DNA of 64,000 nucleotides from Axinella damicornis. Its lineage: Eukaryota; Porifera; Demospongiae; Axinellida; Axinellidae. Made by a program: the position numbers and the translations under genes. Where the stretch lies: assembly GCA_963931865.1 (NCBI GenBank), contig OZ007510.1, positions 994,501-1,058,500 on the forward strand, given 5' to 3'. Below the pieces are notes generated by a model. The model was not told where the DNA came from. It ran no database searches and saw only the letters and a list, made by a program, of their open reading frames with translations. How positions within the stretch are numbered: the stretch's first letter is position 1; every line of letters starts with the position of its first letter. Positions 29,160 through 38,954 of this stretch are shown in pieces.

Positions 29160-31164
29160 CACACACACCAGGCTCACCAGCCAGCCAGCTGTGCGCACAT
29201 GACCAGGTGGATGGAGTCAGGGGGGTTCTACGAGGGCATGGACGAAGACTCCAAGTCAAAGCAGCTGGCAGCCCTCATTGCCAAGAGGTGTCCCAACTGT
29301 AGATCCCAGATTGAGAAGAATGAGGGATGTCTCAAGTGAGTGGTGTAGTCCCAGTGGGTAGGGGGAGGGTGAGTGGTGAGGTTGAACAATAAAGGAAGGG
29401 GAAAGGTTGAGGAATTAAAGGAGATCAAGAGCTGCTGTTCTTTCTGCAGCATGAAGTGCAAGTGTGGGCACAGCTTCTGCTGGCAGTGTATGAAACCATG
29501 GAAACCAACACACACTGACTACTACAACTGCACTGCTAAGATCAGCAAGGCAGCTGCCGACCATAGGAAGTTTACTGACTACAACCAGCGCTGCACCGCG
29601 CACCATAAATCCAAGGTAACACCTTCAGAGAGGGTTCTCTGTGAGTCTTTATTATTACCCACAGAATAGCCACTTCTTCTAATGTAACGTTATGTTACGT
29701 TTTGCTCTCACAGATGTTTGCGGAGAAACTCTGTCAGCTGGTCAAGGGTATCAGCGAGTCAGTGCCAATAAAAACGCTCAGTTTCGTCAGCGATGCCTGC
29801 CAGCTCCTTGTTCAATGTCATAAGGTAGCAACACAATGCAATTTATTGGGGGGGGGGGGGGGGGGGGGGGGCATGACTTACTCAATGCAGCTTACAGTAG
29901 TTAATTTTATGGTTGCATGTGGACTGTCCAGAACAGGGTAGGTATGTGAGTAGCATGAACTGAACAGTTATGACATCATCCTCCCTTATCACACACTCAC
30001 CCCAATAAATGATATCATCCTCCCCATTTTACACACACACACTGTCAGATGGCGTCCTATTCATGCATAGCAGAGTTCTTCAGTGAACCAGACAGCATGG
30101 CCTACCTGAGCTTCCTCTGTGAAAACCTGGAGGGAGACACAAACGCCCTCCAGGCATTCCTAGGTGAGTCCTCCACCGTCTCCCTTCTTAGATCATTCCC
30201 TTTCCTGCTCACTCTCATTGCCAATCTTTCTCCTCTCCCCTCCCTCCTTTGCCCTGTCCTTCCAGAGAACACACTCCTGTCTGTGCCTGATGTGGCATAT
30301 GCAATTCGTACGCTGCCGGAGAGAAAGCAGCTGGATGGCTACCGACTGGTCAGCAAGATTGAGAGCACCCGAGATAAACTTCTACTGGGTTTCCACCAGG
30401 TATGCATGTGTGCGCACCAAAGAATGTTCAGCCCCAAGCTATAGCCATTGATGAAGACTGTTCCAAATTTAGCAATTCAAGCTCGGTGAGACTTCCTCCT
30501 CCCTCAAGACAGTCTCTGAAGCAGACATTGCCAAGGAGCAGGGTAGCAGTGCCACCCAACCGTAAGTTGCACCTCGTCGCAAGCTAGCTACTTGTGTACA
30601 ATGCGCATCTCAAGAGCTTTACTATACTACACACACACTCACACACACACTTCCACCTTGTCAGTACCAAGAACGCAGAGATACATGTTGTGGAGGAAGA
30701 GGATGAGGTAAGGCTAGATGAACTTGAGACTAGGCATTAGACTGCTTTATGTAGTTAGGCCTGTAGCAAGGGCACTGTGCCCTTTGTGGTCTGGTCTAAA
30801 AGGAAAACGTGCCCTTCGGCAGCCATTTGGCCTTGGCAACCACTGACTAGGCAAGGCTTCACAGGACTTCTGATGCCATTATGGGAATTTCTAGGGAGAA
30901 CACTGGCTGATATACACATGTAGCCAAGCCTCAAGTTACTGGAGTAGTCCCACTCATGATGCTTGCCAGTGCTCAACGTTCACTTTCGTTCCAACCAATG
31001 CCACCCTCCCCGTACGTCATTGCCTGCAGGACTGGGATGATGATGAGGAGGATGAGCACTACAGTGAAGAGAACCTGAGCTACATCTACAGTGACTACGA
31101 TGACAGCCTGCATGGGTACGACTCGTACGATGACCCCTACGACTCGGACATGTTCCCCTTCTAG
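13528..31164 (+). CDS. CUL9: CUL9/PARC-type cullin-RBR E3 ubiquitin ligase (assembly gap inside)
   Basis: About 31 exons: 13528-14292, 14449-15019, ~15463-15662, 15859-16737, 17166-17389, 17772-18024, 18208-18319, 18882-19010, 19231-19435, gap, 20064-20171, 20943-21076, 21252-21817, 22219-22394, 22558-22662, 23249-23354, 23682-23862, 24580-24725, 24863-25294, 27350-27535, 27807-28127, 28252-28491, 28580-28723, 28854-29018, 29172-29335, 29450-29615, 29714-29824, 30049-30163, 30266-30399, 30473-30561, 30665-30707, 31030-31164. Order: armadillo-like N-terminus; CPH domain in exon 2 (YGTYKQTN...FSWDGLGGDTYW); cullin body; neddylation-type segment (IVRILKREKEMSVDN); RBR with RING1 (CPVC...), IBR, and RING2 (CPNCRSQIEKNEGCLNMKC, whose GC cysteine is the expected catalytic residue); Ariadne-like helices; an acidic tail. 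It should transfer ubiquitin through a RING/HECT-hybrid mechanism. Exon 4 needs a one-base correction near 16651. A DOC domain was not found in visible exons. Confidence 0.92.
17396..17660. repeat. Imperfect ~16-bp minisatellite (GTAGTCAGGACAGAGT)
   Basis: Some 15 variants of GTCAGGACAGAGTGTA in the intron between CUL9 exons 5 and 6. The array starts directly at the donor site. Period and spelling drift along it. Confidence 0.85.
18367..18866. repeat. (CCCT)n microsatellite, about 500 bp
   Basis: A nearly pure CCCT array fills the intron 18320-18881 of CUL9, with C-run interruptions and a terminal C tract that serves as the polypyrimidine tract before the next exon. Open frames here (SLPP or GREG repeats) are artefacts. 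Confidence 0.95.
19060..19228. repeat. CCT-rich low-complexity intron
   Basis: CTCCTCCTCTTCCCCCTCCA-type repeats make up most of the intron 19011-19230 of CUL9. Confidence 0.85.
19864..20063. other. Assembly gap (200 N)
   Basis: Exactly 200 N, so probably a fixed-size placeholder. The coding frame resumes right after it (PVFGDLFSARSKLFY), so at least part of a CUL9 cullin exon lies inside the gap. Confidence 1.
20320..20570. repeat. GC-rich ~30-bp minisatellite
   Basis: About seven imperfect copies of GGGAGCAGCAGCTGAAGCGG followed by ACGCAATC, in the intron 20172-20942 of CUL9. The open frames it creates on both strands are by-products of the repeat. Confidence 0.85.
22020..22212. repeat. 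CCACCCCCT minisatellite
   Basis: A C-rich array of CTCCACCCC units fills the 3' half of the intron preceding CUL9 exon 22219-22394. Confidence 0.9.
23067..23115 (+). pseudogene. Partial duplicate of a CUL9 exon end
   Basis: TGCACACTGCTTCCCGCACA and the following bases nearly repeat the end of exon 22558-22662 together with its donor and first intron bases (GTGAGTTTGATGTG). It has no matching acceptor or upstream exon sequence, so it is probably a non-functional fragment in the downstream intron. Confidence 0.65.
23405..23447. mobile_element. Ultra-short palindromic element (43 bp), 9-bp TSD
   Basis: TAGCCTCGTTCCCAGGC, a short loop, then GCCTGGGAATGAGGCT. Flanked by AGGGCTGTG at 23396-23404 and 23448-23456. 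It lies in a CUL9 intron. Confidence 0.85.
23952..24061. mobile_element. Long form of the palindromic family (~110 bp)
   Basis: AGCCTCGTTCCCAGGTCTTT arms extend inward through CTCCAGTTTTTGATCGTTTACAG and its complement. The same long arm recurs at 26941-27054 and, more degenerate, at 57359-57436. Confidence 0.75.
24070..24425 (+). mobile_element. TIR element copy 1 (~280 bp family) with inverted end fragment
   Basis: From about 24155 the sequence matches the element at 46445-46716: TATCTTGGG..TAGGAA end, AGCTGGGATTTGCACCATTG, an interior with AATCATGAAAAACCATGGAT, and a right end CACAATCTTCAGCTT. An inverted piece of the same end precedes it (24070-24115). It lies in the CUL9 intron 23863-24579. 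Confidence 0.75.
26600..26863 (-). mobile_element. TIR element copy 2 (~280 bp family), inverted orientation
   Basis: Reverse complement of the copies at 24155 and 46445. GAGATATGAAGCTGGGAATT at one end and CAGCTTCATATCTCATTCCT at the other form the inverted termini. It lies in the 2-kb CUL9 intron 25295-27349. A palindromic mini-element abuts its right end. Confidence 0.75.
26864..26897. mobile_element. Ultra-short palindromic element (34 bp)
   Basis: TAGCCTCGTTCCCAATGGCC followed by TGGAAACGAGGCTA, a near-minimal hairpin joined to the end of the preceding TIR element. Confidence 0.7.
26941..27054. mobile_element. Long form of the palindromic family (~114 bp)
   Basis: Starts CTAGCTTCATTCCCAGGCCT and ends with GGCGTGGGAACTAGGCTA. 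Inner arms CCAGTTTTTGATCGCTTAC and a partly decayed complement match the copy at 23952. Confidence 0.75.
29086..29165. repeat. (CA)n microsatellite
   Basis: About 35 CA units in the intron between the two RBR-encoding CUL9 exons ending 29018 and starting 29172. Confidence 0.95.
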
Positions 31165-31327
31165 TGCAATAGAGTATGTTTAGGAGTTGCTTGAATTTTA
31201 CCATGTGATCCATTTAAAGGTCACATGATGCGCCACTTCTTTAGGAACCTGATTTTGTGTACAGGATTTGCTAGCTACATACTGTACTGTATTTTTCCCA
31301 CTATAATACAAACCATACACACTATAA
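31165..31327. other. Convergent intergenic interval CUL9 / CatSper
   Basis: The two stop codons face each other across 163 bp, so their 3' UTRs probably overlap. No other feature is seen. Confidence 0.6.
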
Positions 31328-33806
31328 CTACGATTTTGAGAAGTCTACCAGGTCAACGAGATTGTTGAGGGTTCTCTGGTGGTTCTGCGCTGTGTGCAGG
31401 TGGTGTTCCAGAGAGGCCTGCAGTCCTAGGTAGTGGCCCATCAGCTCCAGTTCCCTGGTCAAGGAAGGGGGAGTTGTTTCTACTTAGGCAAACCATGTAA
31501 AGCTACATGTACCAAAAGGGCCAGTAGTCTGGCAGAGAAGTCACCATACACTACATAACTTAACTTGCCTTGCAGAATACTTTTCAGGGTTGTAGTAGTC
31601 GTCTGCACTCTGCTGGATGTGGGCTTCAACAATTGTCACTCTCCGATGTCGTCTGAAGTCTGCAGCTAAGGAACAATAGTTTAGTAGGCATGCAACAATA
31701 GTGACTACATTATGCAGTATATAAGGTAGCCTTGTTCTCCCCAATTACCAAGCACCTGGGAAGGAGGCTAGTGGTAAGTTACCTGCTAGATCCATATCAC
31801 TTTCATGTTCTGTGTGCTGAAAGAACAACCACAACATACTGGTAGTAAACTGGAGTACGGTTGCAGGAGTGTATAGCCTCGTTCCCAGAGCCTGCATGGG
31901 AACGAGGCTAGCAGGAGTGCTTGTCATGCTATAATAATTATACTGACTGACCTTTGCTTTGTGTAGTCCAGGGATTTTCTTGGGTTTTGTGGCATTTGCA
32001 GCAGCTTGGGACCGGGCAAGGTTGTCCACAATCACAGCCACAAACAGACTGGCCAAGAGGAGGTGGACATGCATGCATGCACACAAGACCAATCACGAGG
32101 AAGAAGGCATGCATAATAAGATGGCATGTAGCGGATCAAACTTCACTGGAACCATGCATGTGCTTCTGGCACGTACTTGATAAAGATGAAGGTCTCCAGT
32201 ATGATGAAGAGAATGAGGTAGATCAAAATGTGCTGATGTTCTGGGGAGGCATAGAAAATTCCCACTGAATTCATGGTCACTTGCTGTTTGTACATCTATC
32301 CACAACCACAGTACATGACATACATTGTGTCCACAAGCAGGTGCATGATTTACCTGGATAGCGCTGCCTGACATCATCATACATATAGAACCAGTCGTCC
32401 AGGGTCATCAGTTGGAAGAGGGTGAAGCTTGCCTTTGCCAAGTTGCCGTACCGGTCAGGGTCCACGTGACCATACAGCCCCCGGCCAATGATTGCAAAGA
32501 TGTCTGGTTTTGATGATCAGGTGGCATACCCAAAATGGGACTATACTACCTCACAATGCAAGCTGTTGACACTTGTAGGTCTGTCACATGCAGTATCCTA
32601 GGTCTGTCACATGCATGGCATATCAGAGCTGCAAGCATCGATCTGAGGGATACAGAGTACCAGTGATATCAGTATTGCAATGCTACCAAGCGCAGGGATG
32701 GACTGCAGTACAGTGGACACTATGATCTGCAAGTTCTTCAGAAACCTGTAACCGTAAAGGTGGCGGAAATAATGTTTATGGAATTGATAACCTTACACAC
32801 CCATTACCTGATGGTTCTCAGTACTCGGAGAGCCCTGAGGGCCCTAATGGCTCTGAAGACCCGCAGCACACGGAAGACTCTGGCATCAAACACACCAATG
32901 TTCTGCACTATCAGGGGGATGAGGAAATCCACGAGGCTGGCCAGCACAATGACGAAATCTGATGTAGGATGATGAACGGACACTAATTACAAGTGTGTTG
33001 TTACATTTCTATATACTGCATGCAGGAGCTAGTACAGTACCAAAGATATTCCACGTCTGTTTGAAGAACCTGAGCCTCCACACATAGAGCTTCAGGACCA
33101 GCTCCATTATGTAGACAGCAAGAAATATCTGGTCCACAAACATCAAATACCACTCTGTGGAACAGGAAAGAATATGAAAGTCCAAATTCGTCCATGTACC
33201 TCAAATGATTTCAATACGATTAGAAGTGAGTGATTAATCATGGATTGCACGGATCATCTGTCAATAATTGGATGACCATCCATAGATAATTTCATCCATA
33301 TTTTGCACCATTCACAGTAAACTTGAGGCTCTTACAAATATTGGAAGAGGAACATACTTCAATCGATCAGAGTCAATTGTATTTTGGTCTGCTAGATTGG
33401 GCCTCACTGCTAGTACTGTGCTTACCTGCTTTGGCGACCACATACTCTGAGGTCTGTATTGCAATGAAAATGGTGTTGGCAAAGATGACAAGCAGGATGG
33501 CAAACCCAAACCAGCGAGATTCCACCAGCTCAAAAGCAAACTGTCGGAACTCACTCCCACTGGAGATAATCAGCTCATGTTCTTCAATTCTGTGTGGGTA
33601 TGACAATTGCATGGCTAGACTTAGCCTGGTGTACTGCAGCGTAATTTACCATTACCGCAAATTCAAACAACGATCATAGCTATTTACCGGAGGAGTTCTT
33701 CGCCCCCTATCCCTTCCACTGCCACGGAGGAGAGCCTCGGGGCACTCTTCACATTCTCCTCCTCAGAATCGCTATCACTGCAGCTACTGTTAGATTCCGA
33801 ACTCAT
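31328..33806 (-). CDS. CATSPER1: CatSper-type sperm cation channel subunit (CatSper1-like)
   Basis: Eleven minus-strand exons (33806-33688, 33589-33426, 33154-33041, 32958-32808, 32745-32654, 32503-32354, 32264-32177, 32048-31952, 31816-31783, 31665-31569, 31454-31328) join in phase to 410 residues. It is a single six-helix voltage-gated domain: an S1 helix around GFAILLVIFANTIF, S4 with regularly spaced Arg (VFRVLRVFRAIRALRALRVL), a pore helix and filter FTLFQLMTLDDWF matching the CatSper T-x-D-x-W signature, and S6 ending FIFINLFVAVIVDNLA. The C-terminus is a predicted coiled coil (RELELMGHYLGLQASLEHHL), as in CatSper subunits. CatSpers form a heterotetrameric Ca2+ channel in the sperm flagellum. 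The TLDDW filter resembles CatSper1 most, but it lacks the mammalian His-rich N-terminus and the 1-4 assignment is tentative. One intron has a GC donor (after 31569). Confidence 0.85.
31728..31771. mobile_element. Short palindromic element, degenerate
   Basis: TAGCCTTGTTCTCC...CACCTGGGAAGGAGGCTA in a CatSper intron. No target duplication is evident. Confidence 0.6.
31874..31910. mobile_element. Ultra-short palindromic element (37 bp), 9-bp TSD
   Basis: TAGCCTCGTTCCCAGAGCCT then GCATGGGAACGAGGCTA. GCAGGAGTG occurs at 31863-31871 and again at 31911-31919. It lies in a CatSper intron of about 135 bp. Confidence 0.8.
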
Positions 33807-34020
33807 GCTCGATCGATCCTGTAGCACAGATGAATCGTAGGCCGCGAGTAGCTACGTAGCTAGCTAGCTAGCTAGCTAGCTGCTGCTGCTTTCCGCGTTC
33901 AAAGCGGCGTGCGCACAGGATTTTATATACGTATAATTATACATAATATTATGCGTGCGCGAGGCGTAATACCTATACCATAGGTAATACTAAGGGTGTG
34001 GTTTCGAGACGAAAACGACG
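33807..34020. promoter_or_regulatory. Putative bidirectional promoter CatSper / fusion gene A, with (TAGC)n
   Basis: 214 bp separate the divergent start codons. It contains a self-complementary (TAGC)n run (about 33850-33882) and an AT-rich block (TTTTATATACGTATAATTAT) that could hold a core promoter. It is not shared with copy B, whose similarity to A starts near the start codon. Confidence 0.5.
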
Positions 34021-35567
34021 ATGGCGACCACAGTACCCAAACCCATCGTTTCTCTGGGCAGCGATGACCAGCCGGAAATAATCGTACGGCCAATGCTGAC
34101 CACTGCGCAGAAGAACTTCAAGAAGGTTGGCGACTGCCAATCAATCCTAGCGCGCAAGATCCCTGACAACATTGCCAGACAGGAGCTGAACGTGCCTGGA
34201 TCGCGCTGTTTCCTCCTCCATAACCTGCTAACAGCAGAGGAATGCTCCCACTACATCCAAGAAACTGAGCGTATCGGGTATTCCGACCTTTCGGGGCTCT
34301 TCCCAGCAGAGTACCGCTCCAATGACCGCGTATTGTCGCTCTGCGAGCTACTGGTCGATTGCCTCTGGAAGCGAATCGAGATATTTTTGACTCGTAAAGA
34401 GGTCATTCGCGTTCGGCCCATAGGTTTTGGAAACGAAGGCACATGGAAACCTTTTCGACTCAATGAATGTTGCAAGTTTGGGAAATACAAGTGAGTGAGA
34501 GAGAGGTGGGGCAAGTTTACAAGTGAGTGAGAGAGAGGTGGGGCTGGGGGCATAGGCAGATTTCCCAAAGATCGCTGCAGACCATCGCCTGACAAGGGGA
34601 CCGTCATGTGTTAGATCAGATAGCTACTGCAAAAAAGGACTACAGTGGGAAACGATTGTTTCTCTGCCTTTAGGCCTCCTCGGAGGTAACAGTGAGCAAG
34701 TAGATGCTCTATTATTATGTTCTTGTCACTGCCCCCCTGGCAGGTCGGGTGGTCACTTTTCCCCCCACATTGATGGTCCCTGGGTACCCCACGAGGACGA
34801 GAGCTCAGTCTTCACAGTGGTAGTATACCTCAATGCAGACTTTGAAGGAGGAGCCACCAACTTCATCAGTGAGGACGGAGTTGGTGAGGAGCAGTGGAGC
34901 GGTGTTGCCATAATTATACTTTCTTGTTGCCTGTAGTGAATTGACCCCAAAATGAGGAGTCAAAAACTTCCTCACTGCAGGTGAAGCTGTATGTTCAGTA
35001 CTTCCCAAGACAGGAACAGCACTCATCTTCAACCATGACACCCTCCACGAGGGTCGGCCAGTTACCATGGGAACAAAGTACATCATCCGGACAGAGATCA
35101 TGTATCGGCGGGTGGACCGGGAAATGATTCTGGATCCCATGGCCTATCAGTCTGACGAGAACTACATCAAGACCCTTGCACTCTACCGCAAGTCCTGGCA
35201 GTTAGAGCGAGGTATGGTGAATGAATGACGTTCTTGAGACCAGGACGACTGTTGTGAACACAACTTATTGGTCATCTCTCTCATCCAGCCGGAGACATTA
35301 AGGGGTTCACTGACACCTACTTGGAAGCCATAAAGTTCCAGCAACAAGTGCAGAGGTCGGTCAGCCGGGATTCCATTGAGATATTCGAACAACTGTTACC
35401 CTATGAAGTTCATATGAAGATATTTGGATACCTCACAGCAAAAGACGTCTGTACCATTATGACTGTGTGTAAGGTAGGGATCACTAACACATACCCATAG
35501 GGTTTTAAGAACAACTCACACACACACACACACGCACATACACACCCACACACACACACATGCACGC

Positions 35568-35617
<50 letters not shown>

Positions 35618-38600
35618 CATTCCACTAGGCCTGGTACGACATGGCCATGGATGGTCAGCTGTGGTACGACCTCTATCGCAGACGATGGCCCATTGGCATC
35701 AAGCTGGAAGCACAGCTTGACCACACCAAGAAGACACTGAAAGTAAGAAATGCAGCTCCTTGAAGGTATGAGATTCTAACACCCCACCCAAACACACACG
35801 CACACAGCAAGAGCCAGGGCCATTCATCAAGGACTGGTATGGCCTGTACAAGCAGCGTGTGGCCTTGGCCCAGCCAAAGAAGGTGGTGGTGCTTGACCTT
35901 GGCAGCTTCTCCTGCAAGTGTGCTGCCATCCACCGCAACAACTGCACCATCAAGACCAGCTGCACGGAATCAGTGGTCGCCAAGGTGAGTCAACGGTGTA
36001 CGTATGTCCCTCTCCATCCTAAGCGCATGCATTGTTTGGTTCCTCCTCATGCAATACTGTGATGATCGGAACTAGTAGAAAGATACAGACATTAGATAGA
36101 TAGATAGATAGATAAAATTTTAATTTGCAACAGGAAATGCCTCATCGGCAAGTATGCCGGTCTTCCTGAGGGTCCTGGATACGTACAATACAGAAACACT
36201 ATACAGTATACCAGGTAAGGCTATCCTAAGACAAAAACATGAAAAGGTAACAGAGCCAATAACTATACCTAAAGGAGGGCATATACTTCATACATTACAA
36301 ACTAGATTAAAAACAATACAGTAAAGGATAAAGGGTTACAAAAAACAAAAATACAGTGAAGGATAAAGGGTTACAAAAAACAAAAGGGCATAAAAACAAT
36401 TCAAACAGTTTGGGCATTACAAAATAGATGTTCCCGGACAGCATGTCTGAAAGCTCCCTTAGATCGAATCTTCTTAAGGGCATTGGGAAGTTTGTTCCAA
36501 AGGTACGCACCTCTAAACTCAAACGAGTTTCTGTAGAAGCTCGTATGGGGGCATTGTAATTGCAAGTTGTCAGCACCCCTGGTTTCCCTAAATTCTGCAT
36601 TTCGGTTTCTTTGGAATTTGGAGCTCAGATACTGCGGAGCTTCACCGTGTAGACAACTGTGGACTTTGGTGACAATCTGTAGTTTCCTCCTATCCTGAAG
36701 GGGCATCCATAACAGCTGTGCTCTGAGTTGAACACTCGGCGTTCTAGGTTTAGCAGAGGTTATCATTCTCATCGCATAGTTTTGTATTCTCTCGAGTTTC
36801 GTTTGCAAATTCATTCCACATTATATCCTGCTTTGGTCATCTCTCTCACATGTACAGGCTCCTGGTGTATTTGACCTCCACATGCGTCGTGGAGAGTACG
36901 AACGTTACTTCTGTGGCAAAGAGGCAAAGGAGAAGTTCCCTGAGTACATTGTGAATGTGATTGAGAAGGGCGTGCCAGCTGGGGAGGCCATACAAATGCT
37001 ACCAGAGATCATTACTGGATTCTACTACGACTGCCGTGTTCGTCCCAAGTATTCCCCAGTGGTCATTCTGGAACCTCCAGGAGGGCTGTGGAACAATGAG
37101 ATTAGAGGGAAGGTGGCGTATTCCTTCCTACGGCAGTTCATGCAGCCATCGGTCAGCTTCCTTAGCACAACTGTGGCCATTCTCTGTGGGTGAGTTGTAC
37201 ACCATAGGAATAGTGACACAACTCTATCATGTCAGTACAACTCTTCACTTCAATCTACATGCCATTCTGTCCAGTATGGATCTGACGTCTGGGGTGGTCC
37301 TGGACGTGGGGTATGGGATTGTGACATGTGCAGCTATGTGGAAAGGGGAGGAGTGCCCCAAAACCGTCTCATGTGACCCGGATGAAGCCACACCCATTAA
37401 ACTGGCAGACATGGTGCACAGGGTTGTCTCAAAGGCCAGTAAAGATGCTGAGATGGAATCAACACTCACAGAACACACTGTTGTGACAGGTATAATCTAC
37501 CATACACATAAGTATGCTGTGTACACTGGAAACGGTTTACAGTGGTCACTTATAATAGGGCCAGTACTTTCACAGGATTATTGCAATTGGGACCACTGTA
37601 TGTGTATTCTACACTCCTTAACTTTGTAGTGCCAACCTTGCTGCGTTGCTAGGCCCAGTTTTTGTCACTTGAAAAGATGAGGATGGAGGCCTGGGAATGA
37701 AGCTAGAGGTTAAGGGCTGGTGAGCCCAGTTTATAATACCAGTTGGAATGAGGCCAGCCCTGACTCGTGACTGTAGTATTAGATTTTGCTTTCACTGCCT
37801 GTGACCAGTACTGCCCATTGCCGTGTCACAGGTGGGGAGGCTAAAAATGTGGACCAGTTGCGGAAGGAACTTCTGAAGAAGGACAAGGGCTACAGAGTTC
37901 TCGAGCCAGGTGAGAGCAACGGAAATCCATCCACCTTGTGCCTGTTTGGTTAGCCTAGCTTGAAATCAAAACTGTGGCATCTATAAGATTGAACAGAAAC
38001 TCAAAAAAGTTTTTTGCAAAACCTGTTTGTGTGGAGGGCTATAGTGAAGTTTGCTCGAGTATCAGCTCCCACTGAATTCCACAACTGCACTAGCGTGAGG
38101 ATTTTTGCAAAGTGAAGCATCACTATTATATTTTCGGTAAGAACGGTTTTAGCTAACACAATTATGGGAACTACAGCTAAACTTGAATTATGTCACTTTT
38201 TTGTTGTTTTTGTTCTCATGATAATGTCAACTGCTCCTCAGGTGACAAGATATTCGCGGCTGTGAAAGGCGGATGCACATTTGCAGCTATTTCAATCTTT
38301 GAGGCCTTCTGTGCAGACAGTAAGTCCAGTGACTTCTATGAAAAGAGGGGGCGAGGTCACCCGTTTTATAACTTCTGTGTGAGACCACAGTACTGGCTGA
38401 CTGGCCTCTCAACTAAGGTGGAAATTGAGCAAGAAATTGGGTGCAAGTATGAGTATGGCCTGGATCCCTATGTGGACTCAGATGATGAAGGGGAAAGAGA
38501 GAGTGGTTCCCAAAGTACTAGTGGATCCGACTCCGAAGCTAAATCACAAAGTGACTCTGAGTGTGAAGACCAAGGTGGAGAGGCTTCTGAAGAAGACATG

Positions 38601-38663
38601 AGCAAAGGAGATTTGGATTCACAGGCAGGAAGTTTGCCTGAAGTTAATGAACAGGAGAAATAG
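34021..38663 (+). CDS. Fusion protein: P4H-like 2OG-Fe(II) dioxygenase + F-box + actin-related domain (copy A)
   Basis: Ten exons: 34021-34490, 34744-34883, 34981-35211, 35289-35473, 35629-35742, 35808-35984, 36858-37189, 37275-37489, 37832-37909, 38242-38663. They join in phase to 787 residues. Residues ~30-270: prolyl-4-hydroxylase-type double-stranded beta helix with iron ligands H165-x-D167 and H226, and K236 ten residues on as the 2-oxoglutarate anchor. Residues ~314-360: F-box (LLPYEVHMKIFGYL...VCKAWYDMAMDGQLW). Residues ~400-720: actin fold, with phosphate-1 loop VVVLDLGSFSCKCA, phosphate-2 loop VVLDVGYGIVTCA and adenosine motif AVKGGCTFAAISIF. The tail is acidic and Ser-rich. Inferred role: an SCF-type F-box subunit carrying its own hydroxylase. 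F-box plus ARP is known in plant ARP8; the three-part fusion is unfamiliar to me. A tandem copy follows. Confidence 0.9.
35516..35612. repeat. (CA)n microsatellite
   Basis: CA-rich tract in intron 4 of fusion gene A. The orthologous intron of copy B has a longer version at 41485-41665. Confidence 0.95.
36094..36817 (-). mobile_element. 5'-truncated non-LTR retrotransposon (3' end of RT ORF)
   Basis: An open frame at 36814-36401 (minus) resembles the C-terminal part of CR1/Jockey-type reverse-transcriptase ORFs (LERIQNYAMRMITSAKPRTP, then PLQDRRKLQIVTKVHSCLHG and YLWNKLPNALKKIRSKGAFR). The element's 3' end is a (TATC)n tail (36094-36112 region). ACATT flanks it at 36089-36093 and 36818-36822. 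The paralogous intron of copy B reads straight across the site (CAGACATTATATCCTGC near 42860), giving the empty allele. The fragment is far too short to be autonomous. Confidence 0.88.
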
Positions 38664-38954
38664 AAGATACCCCTTGCTTAGGTGCTTCAGTACGTACTGC
38701 AGTATTTCCATCATTGTAAGCTCTAATTGAATAACTAATCACATAATGATTACAGTTTTTCCGATGCAGTAAATTTAGGTAGCCAGCCCAATTAGGAACT
38801 CCCAACTACAAAGCAGCCGTAAAGATAAGGAGAACATGAAGAACTCCTCCAGTATTAATGAGTAATTGACTTCAAACTTACATGGCTGAGTGAACCCCAA
38901 TTACTACCCATTACAATCTTAAACAGTAATGATTACAATTACTGGTAAAGTATA

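Noticed and set aside
30400..30431. A 32-nt ultra-short intron in CUL9
   Set aside because: It gives the wrong phase for the following exons. An acceptor at 30472 yields a 73-nt intron and continuous frame into the acidic tail.
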